Shown in pieces: positions 36,539-46,095 of a stretch of 64,000 nucleotides of DNA. The position numbers and the translations under genes are program-made. The stretch covers positions 186,001-250,000 of the forward strand of contig NZ_CP046704.1 of NCBI RefSeq assembly GCF_009873495.1, read 5' to 3'. This DNA is from Nostoc sp. ATCC 53789 (GTDB lineage Bacteria > Cyanobacteriota > Cyanobacteriia > Cyanobacteriales > Nostocaceae). The first letter of the stretch is position 1. Every line of letters starts with the position of its first letter. The notes beneath the pieces were generated by a model, which worked only from the letters and a program-made list of their open reading frames with translations, was not told where the DNA came from and made no database searches.

Positions 36539-37034
36539 CTATATGGCTAAGGTTAATTTATTCTGCTCTAAGATTCGCTAATTATTACTGTTCTACTACC
36601 TACCAGTAGCCCACCAATAACATCTTTGGGGTGTAACTGTAGGAAGACATCAGAACTAAAAGAAACATAGCTTTGGACTAGCCAATTACAAAGATTAAAC
36701 TTTTCCACTCCCATCTGTAGATCAGTTACCCCTTATTGAGTCAAATCCGGCAGTTATAAGTTATTTCAGCAATATTTTTTAGCTACTCCAGCCTTCCCTT
36801 CTTTACGCACTGCACCCCTGCGAATGTCTCAGATGATCAGGTTTAATTGAGATATTAACTCTCAACATCGCTTATTTCCAGCCGAAACCCGTCGCTATCC
36901 TCAAAATCACGATCCTGCTAGACCACGCTTATCACCCTGAACATCTTACAGAGGCACTAAAGTATAAATCAAGCTGTCAACGATGATCTAAATTAATTTT
37001 TGCTGCGTTGATAGAAAAGATTTCAAAAAAAATC

Positions 37035-37134
37035 ATGGGGGCTGTATGGGGGCTATATGTACCCCAAAGCAGTTTAGGGGCTTGAGCAAAATTTGACTCC
37101 CACATGGGGGCTACATGGGGGCTACATGGGGTAC
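37035..37134. promoter_or_regulatory. parC-like array of 11-bp iterons
   Basis: ATGGGGGCTAC-type units start at 37035, 37046, (37057, degenerate) and again at 37104, 37115, 37126, each exactly 11 bases apart within the two clusters. An inverted GCCCCC copy lies at 37165-37170. The array ends about 160 bases before the parM start. Plasmid R1 parC, the ParR-binding centromere, is also made of 11-bp iterons on both sides of a promoter, so the same role is inferred. Confidence 0.75.
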
Positions 37135-37296
37135 ATTCGATTGAGTGAGGTTTTACCCCACTTAGCCCCCAAGAGGTTATGATATTTTTTTGACGCTGAA
37201 GAAAAAAAGAGTAGTTATTTTATTCATCTCTTCTCTGCTCCCCACTTCACCTCAACAGATAACTTTCACAAATCAAAATCTATTACCTTTCTCTCT

Positions 37297-38256
37297 ATGT
37301 CTAACATTCACACCTTGCAAAAAATTTTTCCTGCTGGCTTTGACAACGGTTATGGAAGCCTAAAACTTTTAGTCGATGGCTTTGAAGTTGTTCGTGTGCC
37401 CAGCTATATAAGCAATGCCGAGATGGAAGACGTACCTGGGAGGGTCGTTTTTAACGGTAGTGCTTACACAGTTGGAGAATCAGCTTTTCGTACAGGAAAT
37501 TATTTTGACCGAAACACTGATAACAATGAAAACAAAGTCAATAATGCACTGTTGACATTATTCGGTGCATTGGCACATCTTCCACACCGTAAGGCTTGGC
37601 ATTTAAAATTAGTCGTTAGCTTACATGATGTTGGTCTAGCTGACGAATTGCAAAAAGTACTAAACGGAGAATATCAGCCAATACTTGCTGGCAAACAATC
37701 AGACGTGAAGATAGAAGTCCTGAAAGTTGTGCTAGAGGGGATGGGTGCATTGTTTGGGCATCAACTACCGAAAAAATTAACTATTTTAGATTTTGGCAAT
37801 GGCACAACTCTGTATTCTCGTTACAACCAAGGGAAACGAGAAGTTCACACCGCCTACCCCACTGGCGTAGAAGTTCTCATCAATGATATTTCCCAAAAGA
37901 TGAAGCATTTAAATGGCGGAAAAATTGGGGATGCATCCAAAATCCGATTTTGTCTGGAAATGGGGCATACTCGGTACAGCCGGGACATTGATATCAAAGA
38001 TGTTTACAGCGCTTGCTTAAAAGATTGGTATGAAAAATACTTGAAGAAAGTGGTGAATTTGACACTTGATGCCAAGCACCAAGGGGATGAAATCTGGGCG
38101 ATTGGTGGAGGCTGCCTGTTACCAGGATTTAAGAAGCTTTTAGAGAAAAACGGGTTCAAAATACTGGACAACCCGGTAGAAGCTAATGTCTTTGGGCTTT
38201 TAGAGATGGCAAAAGCCATCAGCAGCAAGAATTCGCCTACTACATCTCTTAAATGA
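37297..38256 (+). CDS. parM: ParM/StbA-type actin-like ATPase
   Basis: 319 residues, actin-fold plasmid segregation ATPase. Phosphate-1 motif is PAGFDNGYGSLKLLVDG near residue 12, phosphate-2 is LTILDFGNGTTLYSRYN near 162, and the adenosine motif is IWAIGGGCLLPGFKKLL near 268. The family polymerises into filaments that push plasmids apart when bound by ParR on parC. No ribosome site is seen before the ATG. Its stop overlaps the next start as ATGA, and it lies downstream of the 11-bp iteron array, giving the full parC-parM-parR order. Confidence 0.9.
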   Translation: MSNIHTLQKIFPAGFDNGYGSLKLLVDGFEVVRVPSYISNAEMEDVPGRVVFNGSAYTVGESAFRTGNYFDRNTDNNENKVNNALLTLFGALAHLPHRKAWHLKLVVSLHDVGLADELQKVLNGEYQPILAGKQSDVKIEVLKVVLEGMGALFGHQLPKKLTILDFGNGTTLYSRYNQGKREVHTAYPTGVEVLINDISQKMKHLNGGKIGDASKIRFCLEMGHTRYSRDIDIKDVYSACLKDWYEKYLKKVVNLTLDAKHQGDEIWAIGGGCLLPGFKKLLEKNGFKILDNPVEANVFGLLEMAKAISSKNSPTTSLK

Positions 38257-38552
38257 TCACAATGACAGATAAAGAAGACTTAGCTCCGATAAAAATTCGG
38301 CTTAAAGAAAACTATCGAGAACGCATATTTGCAGAGTCCCAACAACTAGGTAAAAGTTACCTGGAGACGCTTTACTTTATTATTGATTGCTATTTTGTTT
38401 TCATCAAGGCTGGATTAGCCACAAAACAAGTAGCTTTCACGCCGATTACTACTGACGAGAACAGATTTCAGCCGCCGACTGAAGAGCCATCTATTATTGA
38501 AAAGCAAGAAAATTTGGATGACCAAACCTTCATTCTTGATTTTGAGTTGTAA
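38253..38552 (+). CDS. Candidate ParR adaptor (ribbon-helix-helix-like)
   Basis: 99 residues, overlapping parM by ATGA. The N-terminal half (LAPIKIRLKENYRERIFAES, LGKSYLETLYFIIDCYF) has the beta strand plus two helices pattern of ribbon-helix-helix DNA-binding proteins. The C-terminal half is acidic and probably flexible (PTTEEPSIIEKQENLDDQ-like), ending in DFEL, as in ParR proteins that contact ParM filaments by the C-terminus. The assignment rests on synteny and the fold pattern. An ATG at 38262 is an alternative start. Confidence 0.75.
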   Translation: MITMTDKEDLAPIKIRLKENYRERIFAESQQLGKSYLETLYFIIDCYFVFIKAGLATKQVAFTPITTDENRFQPPTEEPSIIEKQENLDDQTFILDFEL

Positions 38553-38710
38553 GGGAAGTATGGGACTGCTGCCTCTATAGTGCGTAAATCAAGCGATCGC
38601 ACAAGAACACATCGCTTTCTTTTGCATAAAGAAGATAATTCTAGCACCTCTGTTTGCTAAAGTAATTCTAAGGCGCGTGAATTTCCGAACAATCCAGAGA
38701 CATCACAACA

Positions 38711-41700
38711 ATGAGAATACTTCATGGCACCTGGATACCAAACGAGGAAACTGACTTTATCCAGTCAGGGTCTTTTTACTTGTGGGTAGAAACTCAATTA
38801 TCTCAAAAAAGTCACACCAATAGTCAACAAATTCATCCGGGACACTTGGTAGAATCCGAATTAATCGCCTTTTTAGTAGAAGAATTGGGAATTAAAGAAG
38901 ACAATACTAAATTTTCCCAACGCATATCTCCTAAATACTTTGCCTTACCAACCACCAATAATCAGCCCCTACCCTCACCAGAATTAACCAAATATTTAGA
39001 AATTGAGTTGACTGATAGCTATGAAGAATTCCAATATTGGCAGATTGATTGTTATGAAACAGTAGTGTCTACCAAAAACGTCACCGCACTTAATATTATT
39101 AAACTACTTAAAGATATCCATTTTTTAGCAATATATAATGCGGAGAAGTTTCAAATTGGTTCAGATTTATTATTTTGGTATCATTATACTCAAAGTTTTA
39201 AACAAGTAATCCTCAAAGACCAATTTATTCCCGCACTAAAATATCGACAGTTATCATCGGAAAATCCGAAGAAAAAAGGCAAAAGCAAGACTGATAAAGC
39301 AGCATTTGAAATTTATGCCACCTGGGAAATTATTTCCGAACAATATGAAGCAAATATTCTTAAATATATTGAATATATGCCACTAATATGTGTGGCAGGT
39401 AAAGCAACAGTTAGCTATCCTATTGAGTTTTTTGATCAAGAAACACTATTGCGTCACTTTTCCGAATATGTACTTCACGATTTAGTAACTCACACCCCAT
39501 CTACAGCCGCTTTTGACAAACAAATTGCTGATTCTCTAATTGAATCTTGCTTTTATCCTCGTCAGCATAACCCACTCACAACAAATACTGCCCTTGAGGA
39601 ATATCAGCAATGGTTGGTATGGAAAACCAAAATTACTCGTACTCAATCTGATTCACCTTTTCATCTGTGCTTCCAGTTACATTCTCCTGATAATGAACAA
39701 ATAGACAATTGGCAAATTCAATTTCTAGTAGCCAGTAAACAAGATCCATCCTTGAAGTTAGCGTTAGCAGACTACTGGACAATGAATCAATTTTCCAAAG
39801 CTGCTGTACATAAAGATTTTGGTAAAGATTTTGAAACAAATTTGCTGCTGAATCTGGGTTATGCAGCCAGGATGTATCCCAAACTCTGGCTTGGGTTGGA
39901 AACAGCGAGTCCAATCGCAATGCAACTTAGCTTAGATGAAGCATTTGACTTCCTGACTGAAAGTGCTTGGGTACTGGAAGACTCAGGATTCAAAGTAATT
40001 GTACCTGCTTGGTATACTCCCACTGGTCGTCGTCGCGCCAAAATTCGTCTCAAAGCATCGGGTAGCAAACTTGCTGCAACGAAAGGGGAAACAAAAAGCT
40101 ATTTCGGCTTAGACTCACTGGTGGAGTATCAGTATGAGTTAGCGATTGGGGAGCAAACTGTCACACCTCTTGAATGGGAACAACTGATTAATGCTAAAAC
40201 TCCCCTAGTGCATTTTCGCGGTCAATGGATGGAATTAGACCGGGATAAAATGCAGCAGTTACTCGAATTTTGGCAGTCCCACGGTAACGAACAACCCCAG
40301 ACGACCTTACTGGAGTTTCTACAATGCAGTGCTGAATTGGGGTCAGAATGGGAAATTGAACATGATGAAGCTTTGTCAGAGATGATCGCAAAGCTACAAG
40401 ATAAAAGTCGCCTAGAACCAATTTCTGAACTTGATAATCTGCAAGGCACACTCCGAGAATATCAAAAACGTGGTGTTTCCTGGCTACAATATCTGGAAAA
40501 TTTGGGATTAAATGGCTGTTTGGCAGACGATATGGGTTTAGGTAAATCCGTGCAGGTGATTGCCAGATTAGTGCAAGAGAAGGAGTTACATGAAGCTCTG
40601 AAAGTAGGAGAAAAGATTAATTCTTTATCTGCCTTACCGACACTATTAATTGCCCCGACTTCTGTTGTTGGCAACTGGCAGAAGGAAATTGCCAAATTTG
40701 CACCTCATTTAAAAACTATGGTGCATCATGGTAGCACTAGGCTGCAAAATCTAGCTGATTTTAAAGCTGCTTGTCAACAAAACGATGTGATAATTAGTTC
40801 TTTTACTTTAGTCCGCAAAGATGAAAAGTTATTGAGCAGCATCGAGTGGCAACGTTTAGTACTGGATGAGGCACAAAATATTAAAAATCCGAAAGCTACC
40901 CAAACTAAAGCTATTTTAAAATTAAGAGCTAAACATCGGCTGGCATTAACAGGAACTCCTGTAGAAAACCGCTTACTGGATTTGTGGTCAATTTTTAACT
41001 TTCTCAATCCTGGTTACTTGGGTAAAGAAGCCCAGTTTCGGAAAATATTTGAGATTCCGATTCAAAAAGACAACGACCGTGTGAAATCTGCCACCTTGAA
41101 AAAACTGGTAGAACCTCTAATTCTGCGAAGGTTAAAAACTGACCAATCTATTATTAATGATTTGCCAGATAAAGTTGAGCAAAAACTCTACACCAACCTG
41201 ACCAAAGAGCAAGCATCGCTTTATGAAGTGGTGGTACTAGATGTAGAAAAACAATTGCAATCAGCAGAGGGAATTCAACGCAAAGGATTGATTCTTTCAA
41301 CCCTAATGAAATTGAAGCAGATTTGTAATCATCCAGCCCAATTTCTCCAAGATGGGAGCGATTTTTCACCACTGCGTTCGCACAAACTCAGTCGGTTAGC
41401 AGAGATGGTTGAGGAGGCAGTTGATGAAGGAGAAAGTTTACTCATTTTTAGTCAATTTACGGAAGTGGGTGAAAAAATTGAAAAACATCTCAAACATCGT
41501 CTGCATTGCAATACTTACTATTTGCATGGTGGCACTAGTCGCCCACGTCGAGAACAAATGATTACCGAATTTCAAGACCCAAATACAGAACCATCGGTTT
41601 TTATCCTTTCCTTGAAAGCAGGGGGCGTAGGTATCACCCTCACGAAAGCCAACCATGTCTTTCACTTTGACCGTTGGTGGAACCCAGCAGTTGAAGACCA

Positions 41701-41920
41701 AGCAACTGACCGTGCTTTCCGTATTGGTCAAAAAAAGAATGTCTTTGTGCATAAATTTGTTGCCATTGGAACTCTAGAAGAGAGAATTGACCAAATGATT
41801 GAGGATAAGAAAAAACTCTCTAATGCTGTTGTTGGTAGCGATGAATCTTGGCTCACCGAATTAGATAATGAAGCCTTTAAGCGGTTGATTTCATTGAACA
41901 AGAGTGCAATTTTGGAGTAG
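38711..41920 (+). CDS. SNF2 family DEAD/DEAH helicase
   Basis: 1069 residues. The first 600 include the SNF2-associated domain typical of bacterial SNF2 proteins (YTPTGRRRAKIRLKASGSK). The ATPase begins near residue 580 (GTLREYQKRGVSWLQYLENL), with Walker A CLADDMGLGKSVQVIA near 606, motif II VLDEAQNIKN near 718, LTGTPVENRLLDLWSIFNFL (motif III), and the helicase C half with ILSLKAGGVGITLTKANHVF and QATDRAFRIGQKKNVFVHKF. These proteins translocate on DNA or free RNA polymerase. It is translationally close (5 bases) to a SWIM protein gene, a pairing seen widely in bacteria. Confidence 0.93.
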   Translation: MRILHGTWIPNEETDFIQSGSFYLWVETQLSQKSHTNSQQIHPGHLVESELIAFLVEELGIKEDNTKFSQRISPKYFALPTTNNQPLPSPELTKYLEIELTDSYEEFQYWQIDCYETVVSTKNVTALNIIKLLKDIHFLAIYNAEKFQIGSDLLFWYHYTQSFKQVILKDQFIPALKYRQLSSENPKKKGKSKTDKAAFEIYATWEIISEQYEANILKYIEYMPLICVAGKATVSYPIEFFDQETLLRHFSEYVLHDLVTHTPSTAAFDKQIADSLIESCFYPRQHNPLTTNTALEEYQQWLVWKTKITRTQSDSPFHLCFQLHSPDNEQIDNWQIQFLVASKQDPSLKLALADYWTMNQFSKAAVHKDFGKDFETNLLLNLGYAARMYPKLWLGLETASPIAMQLSLDEAFDFLTESAWVLEDSGFKVIVPAWYTPTGRRRAKIRLKASGSKLAATKGETKSYFGLDSLVEYQYELAIGEQTVTPLEWEQLINAKTPLVHFRGQWMELDRDKMQQLLEFWQSHGNEQPQTTLLEFLQCSAELGSEWEIEHDEALSEMIAKLQDKSRLEPISELDNLQGTLREYQKRGVSWLQYLENLGLNGCLADDMGLGKSVQVIARLVQEKELHEALKVGEKINSLSALPTLLIAPTSVVGNWQKEIAKFAPHLKTMVHHGSTRLQNLADFKAACQQNDVIISSFTLVRKDEKLLSSIEWQRLVLDEAQNIKNPKATQTKAILKLRAKHRLALTGTPVENRLLDLWSIFNFLNPGYLGKEAQFRKIFEIPIQKDNDRVKSATLKKLVEPLILRRLKTDQSIINDLPDKVEQKLYTNLTKEQASLYEVVVLDVEKQLQSAEGIQRKGLILSTLMKLKQICNHPAQFLQDGSDFSPLRSHKLSRLAEMVEEAVDEGESLLIFSQFTEVGEKIEKHLKHRLHCNTYYLHGGTSRPRREQMITEFQDPNTEPSVFILSLKAGGVGITLTKANHVFHFDRWWNPAVEDQATDRAFRIGQKKNVFVHKFVAIGTLEERIDQMIEDKKKLSNAVVGSDESWLTELDNEAFKRLISLNKSAILE

Positions 41921-41925
41921 ATATT

Positions 41926-42762
41926 ATGGCTAAATTTAGTCGGACTTGGTGGGGCGATCGCTTTATTCAAGCACTAGAAGCTTTTACAGATGATAACCGA
42001 CTCAAAAGAGGACGCTCTTATGCTAGCGGTGGTAAAGTCAAAAGCTTTGAGATTGACTTAAATAAAATTACTGCCAAAGTCAGAGGCTCAGTTAATCCCT
42101 ATTTTGGAGTCTACAAAGAACCAACTTATAATATAGAGATTCAGATTACACCTATTGCTAGAACCCATTGGAATGAAGCTATCCAAAAGCTTTCTTCTAA
42201 AGCCAGCATCATTTCTCGATTGCTACTAAATGAAGTCCCAGAAAATATTGAAGATACTTTCTCTCATTTGGGACTACATTTATTGCCCCATAGTAGTAAG
42301 GATTTCAAAACTAAATGCTCTTGCCCAGATTATGCTAATCCCTGTAAGCACATTGCTGGAGTTTACTATTTAGTAGCTTCTCAATTAGATAATAATCCCT
42401 GGTTGTTATTTGAATTACGGGGATTATCGAAAGCAGAACTTCAAGCCAAATTAGCTGATTCTCCTTTGGGAAAAGCTCTATCTGAGGAACTGAATACTAA
42501 GGAAATTCCTTTAGAACTTTCTAATTCGCTGTACTCTAAGCTAGAAAAACAATCTCTTAAGCAAATGCCAAATGCCAGAGAATTTTGGTTAGGTACAAAG
42601 CGATTACCACAAACTATTGAAGTGGCGACTCCAAGTAGTATCTGTGCAATTTTGATTAAGAAACAAGGGGATTTTCCTGATTTCTGGCACAATGATGCTT
42701 CCTTTATTGAAACAATGGAAGAACTGTATCAGCGAGTCAAAACCAAAAATCATCAGTTCTGA
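41926..42762 (+). CDS. SWIM zinc-finger protein
   Basis: 278 residues. The SWIM motif CxCxnCxH is read as KTKCSCPDYANPCKHIAGVY near residue 130, and typical partner motifs precede it (FSRTWWGDRFIQALEAFTDD, RLKRGRSYASGGKVKSFEID). GGAG lies 8 bases before the ATG, inside the end of the SNF2 gene, so the pair is one operon. The SWIM domain likely lets it bind DNA or the SNF2 partner. The C-terminal 90 residues (FWLGTKRLPQTIEVATPSS) are found in the same family. Confidence 0.9.
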   Translation: MAKFSRTWWGDRFIQALEAFTDDNRLKRGRSYASGGKVKSFEIDLNKITAKVRGSVNPYFGVYKEPTYNIEIQITPIARTHWNEAIQKLSSKASIISRLLLNEVPENIEDTFSHLGLHLLPHSSKDFKTKCSCPDYANPCKHIAGVYYLVASQLDNNPWLLFELRGLSKAELQAKLADSPLGKALSEELNTKEIPLELSNSLYSKLEKQSLKQMPNAREFWLGTKRLPQTIEVATPSSICAILIKKQGDFPDFWHNDASFIETMEELYQRVKTKNHQF

Positions 42763-42896
42763 TTTCAGCGCTGATAACGACATCGTAAAGTAATTTCTTT
42801 TTAGATGCTAATTGCCGTTATAATTTTTTACCTTGAAAAAGCATACGCACATATTTTATGCCTTGAAAAACTCCACTTCTGAAGACGTATTTAATA

Positions 42897-43016
42897 ATGG
42901 ATTTATTTGACCAGCATCTTGCAAAAATAACTGAAGAATCAGCACCCCTAGCGGCTCGGATGCGTCCACGGACACTTGATGAATTTATTGGTCAAGAGCA
43001 TATTATCGGGCAATGA
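42897..43016 (+). pseudogene. N-terminal remnant of rarA/mgsA ATPase
   Basis: A 39-residue frame reads MDLFDQHLAKITEESAPLAA then RMRPRTLDEFIGQEHIIGQ and stop. This is the invariant N-terminus of replication-associated recombination protein A (RarA/MgsA/WHIP family), whose full length is over 400 residues. The AAA+ core is absent, so the product is not functional. It follows the SNF2-SWIM operon on the same strand. Confidence 0.8.
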
Positions 43017-43069
43017 GATAGTAGTTTAATTATTATTGAATAATATTTGAAAATCCTAACGTAACAGGA

Positions 43070-43450
43070 TTATTCAAAAACTCCTGCTCTTTCAATAATA
43101 AACCATTCATGATATAAAACTGCTAAAAAAAATTCCTCTCCCTTCAAGCGATCGCATACCGCCATAAATCCAGAGAAAAAAGGATCATCTTCATAGGTAG
43201 TATCAGACAGAAAAACAGTTACAGAGTTGTTATCTATACTCCAGATACACCGAATTATGGTGATATTAGAATGATGTGATTTATCTACAGGTAATAATAT
43301 CGGGCATCCTTGAACTGACAAAAAGTCTGGCTGTTCATATCTGAGAACTGATTCCCAATCCTCTGGCCCTTCATGTTTCTCAATAATCCTATCCCATCTA
43401 ACTGCCTTAATTTTTTCTAGGCTTTCTGCTGATAAGTCTGATAATTTCAT
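43070..43450 (-). CDS. Hypothetical protein
   Basis: 126 residues, compact, without signal or membrane segment. Ordinary globular composition (AVRWDRIIEKHEGPEDWESV, FFSGFMAVCDRLKGEEFFLA). No family recognised. It stands alone on the minus strand between the rarA remnant and the Rpn gene, with no strong ribosome site. Confidence 0.6.
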   Translation of the reverse strand: MKLSDLSAESLEKIKAVRWDRIIEKHEGPEDWESVLRYEQPDFLSVQGCPILLPVDKSHHSNITIIRCIWSIDNNSVTVFLSDTTYEDDPFFSGFMAVCDRLKGEEFFLAVLYHEWFIIERAGVFE

Positions 43451-43617
43451 AGCTTGTATCTCATGAAGTCTGTTTTAATAGCTAATATACATAAATCAGA
43501 TTATCATCTCTTTATTCTAGTGGATTGCAGAGATATTTAGTATATGCGATACTGAGCTTTAGTAAAAATCTTAACCTGAAAATAGAATGATTGTTATGAA
43601 AGTTAAAGATAAATATT

Positions 43618-44469
43618 ATGATTGACCACGACCGCCTTTTCAAAGAATTATTATCTACGTTTTTTATTGATTTTCTTGATTTGTTTCTACCTCAAGTAGC
43701 CAGCCAAATAGATCGTAATTCCATCCAGCTTTTACCCCAAGAAGTATTTAATGATGTCACTTCTGGCGAAAAGAAGGAAATTGATTTACTGGCGCAGGTG
43801 CGTTATCAACAGCAAGATACTTGTTTTCTAATTCATGTTGAAAACCAGTCTTACACTGAAACAGCCTTTGCAAAGCGGATGTTTAAATATTTTGCGCGCC
43901 TACATGAAAAGTATGATTTACCGATTTACCCAGTTGTAATTTTTTCTTTTGATGAACCCAAACGCGCCGAACCCCAAAATTATCGCGTCACCTTTGGAGA
44001 TTTAAAAGTGCTGGAATTTCAGTTTGTAGCAATCCAGTTGAATCGTTTAAGTTGGCGCGATTTTCTCACGCAGCCAAATCCGGTGGCGGCAGCATTAATG
44101 TCAAAGATGAATATTTCCAAGCAAGAACGTCCACAGGTGAAGGCGGAATGTTTGCGGCTGCTGGCGACCTTAAAATTAGACCCAGCAAGAATGCAACTAA
44201 TTTCTGGGTTCGTTGATACGTATTTGAGGCTCGACGATACTGAGAAACAGGTCTTTCAAGCGGCAATCAGTACAATGGGATTAGATGAACAGGAGGAAAT
44301 TATGGAGATTGTTACAAGTTGGCAACAGGAAGGCGCTCAAAAAACAAGAGAAGAGATTGCATTAAATTTACTCAAAAGAGGAATGATTGTGCAAGAAATC
44401 TCACAAGTCACGGGTTTAAGTCTTGAACAAGTTCAGCAGTTACAAGCTCTTCTTTCTCAAGAAAATTAA
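43618..44469 (+). CDS. Rpn-type PD-(D/E)XK nuclease/putative transposase-like protein
   Basis: 283 residues. The N-terminal 200 residues follow the recombination-promoting nuclease (Rpn)/PDDEXK family: MIDHDRLFKELLSTFFIDF, NDVTSGEKKEIDLLAQVRYQ with the first acidic residue, FLIHVENQSYTETAFAKRMF with ExQ. The C-terminus (REEIALNLLKRGMIVQEISQ, VTGLSLEQVQQLQALLSQE) is the helical tail typical of cyanobacterial members. Such genes are abundant in Nostoc genomes. Rpn members in enterics are RecA-independent recombination nucleases; activity here is untested. Confidence 0.85.
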   Translation: MIDHDRLFKELLSTFFIDFLDLFLPQVASQIDRNSIQLLPQEVFNDVTSGEKKEIDLLAQVRYQQQDTCFLIHVENQSYTETAFAKRMFKYFARLHEKYDLPIYPVVIFSFDEPKRAEPQNYRVTFGDLKVLEFQFVAIQLNRLSWRDFLTQPNPVAAALMSKMNISKQERPQVKAECLRLLATLKLDPARMQLISGFVDTYLRLDDTEKQVFQAAISTMGLDEQEEIMEIVTSWQQEGAQKTREEIALNLLKRGMIVQEISQVTGLSLEQVQQLQALLSQEN

Positions 44470-44641
44470 TGTCAGTTGTACAGATGGGTGAACAAGAAAA
44501 TGAGTGCGATTATCCTGACAACGAATCGCACCCAAAATCTTATTCAAACCACAACAGAATTAACAGACTCTTTATACGAAAAACCCCAGTAAGGGCAAAA
44601 GCGAATTTTAACAGACTTAATCGGTTCATTACAGCACAAAG

Positions 44642-44941
44642 TTACTCTTCCTCATCCTCATAATCTGCATAATCTGCATAGTCTTGACCGTGTTTTTCGT
44701 ACCACAAACGTTCTTCCTTTTGAGCCGCCTCTCGCTGTATCCTTTTCCGTTCTGCCATCTCTGCTTCTAAACGTTCTTGCTCTAATTTCTCCTTCTCAAT
44801 TCTTTCTTTCAAAAGCCTTTCTCGCTCTTGGGTTTCTTGTTCTACCCTCTCCCTCTCAAGTTTGATTAATCGCTGCTCAACTCGTCCACAGTAAAAATCT
44901 AATGCTTTACCCGTCGCCGCTCCGGTAACTGTACCACCCAT
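44642..44941 (-). CDS. Small coiled-coil protein
   Basis: 99 residues, strongly charged. After a glycine-rich start (MGGTVTGAATGKALDFYCGR) comes a continuous E/K/R-rich helix (LERERVEQETQERERLLKER, AEMAERKRIQREAAQKEERL), then a tyrosine/aspartate tail (GQDYADYADYEDEEE). Its start overlaps the stop of the membrane protein gene upstream as TAATG, so both are coupled. Possibly a soluble partner of that membrane protein. Function unknown. Confidence 0.6.
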   Translation of the reverse strand: MGGTVTGAATGKALDFYCGRVEQRLIKLERERVEQETQERERLLKERIEKEKLEQERLEAEMAERKRIQREAAQKEERLWYEKHGQDYADYADYEDEEE

Positions 44942-45408
44942 TAGAAAGATGAGTCCGGTATTAAGCCTTCAATCGGGCTACCACTCCATTGCAAACTTTT
45001 TTGATTGAACCACACCAGCACAGAGAAGACAGAAATTCCAACTACCGTATTGATCAGCGCAAAAATTCTCGGTGTCATCTCAGTCTGTCGCAGGATCAGC
45101 CACTGTCCCAGCCAAAGTATTGCACCAACAATCACCGCAGTGATCGCACTCATCGCAGCATTATCTGGATATTTGAACGGATCTAGTGCCATGTTAATAA
45201 TCAATGGCACAAATATCAGCGCACAGAGCAAAAAGCCAATGAATAAGCCAGCAACACTTATCAGGCTCCAGTAGCGACCGAGATAACCAAGGCGGAATTC
45301 CAGTATCCACTCTTGTACGGGAAGCATTGTAATGTAAAACGCGATTCCTGCACTGACGTAATCGAGCATTGGCAGTTGTTTTACCTTTGTATCTAGCATA
45401 TTTGGCAT
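44941..45408 (-). CDS. Four-TM membrane protein
   Basis: 155 residues with four predicted membrane helices: VSAGIAFYITMLPVQEWILE, SLISVAGLFIGFLLCALIFV, AMSAITAVIVGAILWLGQWL, IFALINTVVGISVFSVLVWF. No family recognised. It forms a two-gene operon with the coiled-coil protein (overlap TAATG). The ATG at 45408 has no strong ribosome-binding site. Confidence 0.65.
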   Translation of the reverse strand: MPNMLDTKVKQLPMLDYVSAGIAFYITMLPVQEWILEFRLGYLGRYWSLISVAGLFIGFLLCALIFVPLIINMALDPFKYPDNAAMSAITAVIVGAILWLGQWLILRQTEMTPRIFALINTVVGISVFSVLVWFNQKSLQWSGSPIEGLIPDSSF

Positions 45409-45667
45409 AACTGTGCCAAAACAGGTAAGAAAGATGCTAACCTAAGACGGATTGAAGCAATAATTGATTACTGAAAGGTTTCTCGCTTCCTGCGATCGCA
45501 ATTTTTAAGCTACGGCAGCATTTGGAAGTTGCAAGGTAATAGAAGTTGAAAGCCTTCTCCATTGTGGTTTTAAGCAAGTTGAAATTTTCTTGCTTACTTT
45601 TGTTTCTTACTCAGACTTTATAACCTAAACAATATCTTTTCTGTTGGCAATCCACTTCATGGGCTTG

Positions 45668-45868
45668 TTAACTATCAATCCACAGTTGAGCAAAACGTTC
45701 AGCCGTCCATCCAATAATATCTGATACCTGCCCATCACCAATTTCTACGATTCGCTTAGTACCATCTCTACGCTCTATCACATCAACAGAGAAAAACTGG
45801 CTCTCAATTCGCTTGGCACACTCAAAGACAATCTCTGGAATTTCTTCATTTATCATCTGCCTCTCCAT
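45668..45868 (-). pseudogene. C-terminal fragment of an ATP-grasp domain protein
   Basis: 66 residues containing ESQFFSVDVIERRDGTKRIV and EIGDGQVSDI, the metal/ATP-binding end of ATP-grasp proteins of the DUF4343 kind (usually 250-290 residues). The N-terminal and central ATP-grasp parts are missing. Upstream (45915-46045) a frame without a start codon (VAYTDQQENVVFIKRGLDDE) is unrelated as far as I can tell. A functional enzyme is unlikely. Confidence 0.55.
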
Positions 45869-46095
45869 CCAATTTCAGGCGGAACAAGCCCTGTGAGCGT
45901 TCGCTGTTTTTGGGCTACTCCGTACAACGATTGTCAATCCGTGCAGTATCCCAAACGAGTGTGCCTGACTTTTCATCATCTAAACCCCGCTTGATAAACA
46001 CAACATTTTCCTGCTGGTCTGTATAAGCTACCCCTGTTGTTCTTCATAGCTTGATTCTCTTTTTCATTGCTGAAAAGGGCTATTTTAGGATAAAT

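Larger units (their letters stand above)
36351..37296. other. Partition control region between divergent parA and parM
   Basis: 946 bases between divergent partition operons. It holds the perfect palindrome at 36499-36538 and the 11-bp iterons at 37035-37134. A 48-codon minus-strand frame (36568-36714, MGVEKFNLCNWLVQSYVSFS) is protein-like but too weakly supported to be called a gene. The rest shows no further structure. Confidence 0.6.

Noticed and set aside
36568..36714. 48-residue minus-strand gene between parA and parM
   Set aside because: Protein-like in composition but without ribosome site or family; left as part of the control region.
44469..44663. 64-residue plus-strand protein after the Rpn gene
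   Set aside because: It lacks a ribosome site, has low-complexity composition and ends inside the opposite-strand coiled-coil gene.
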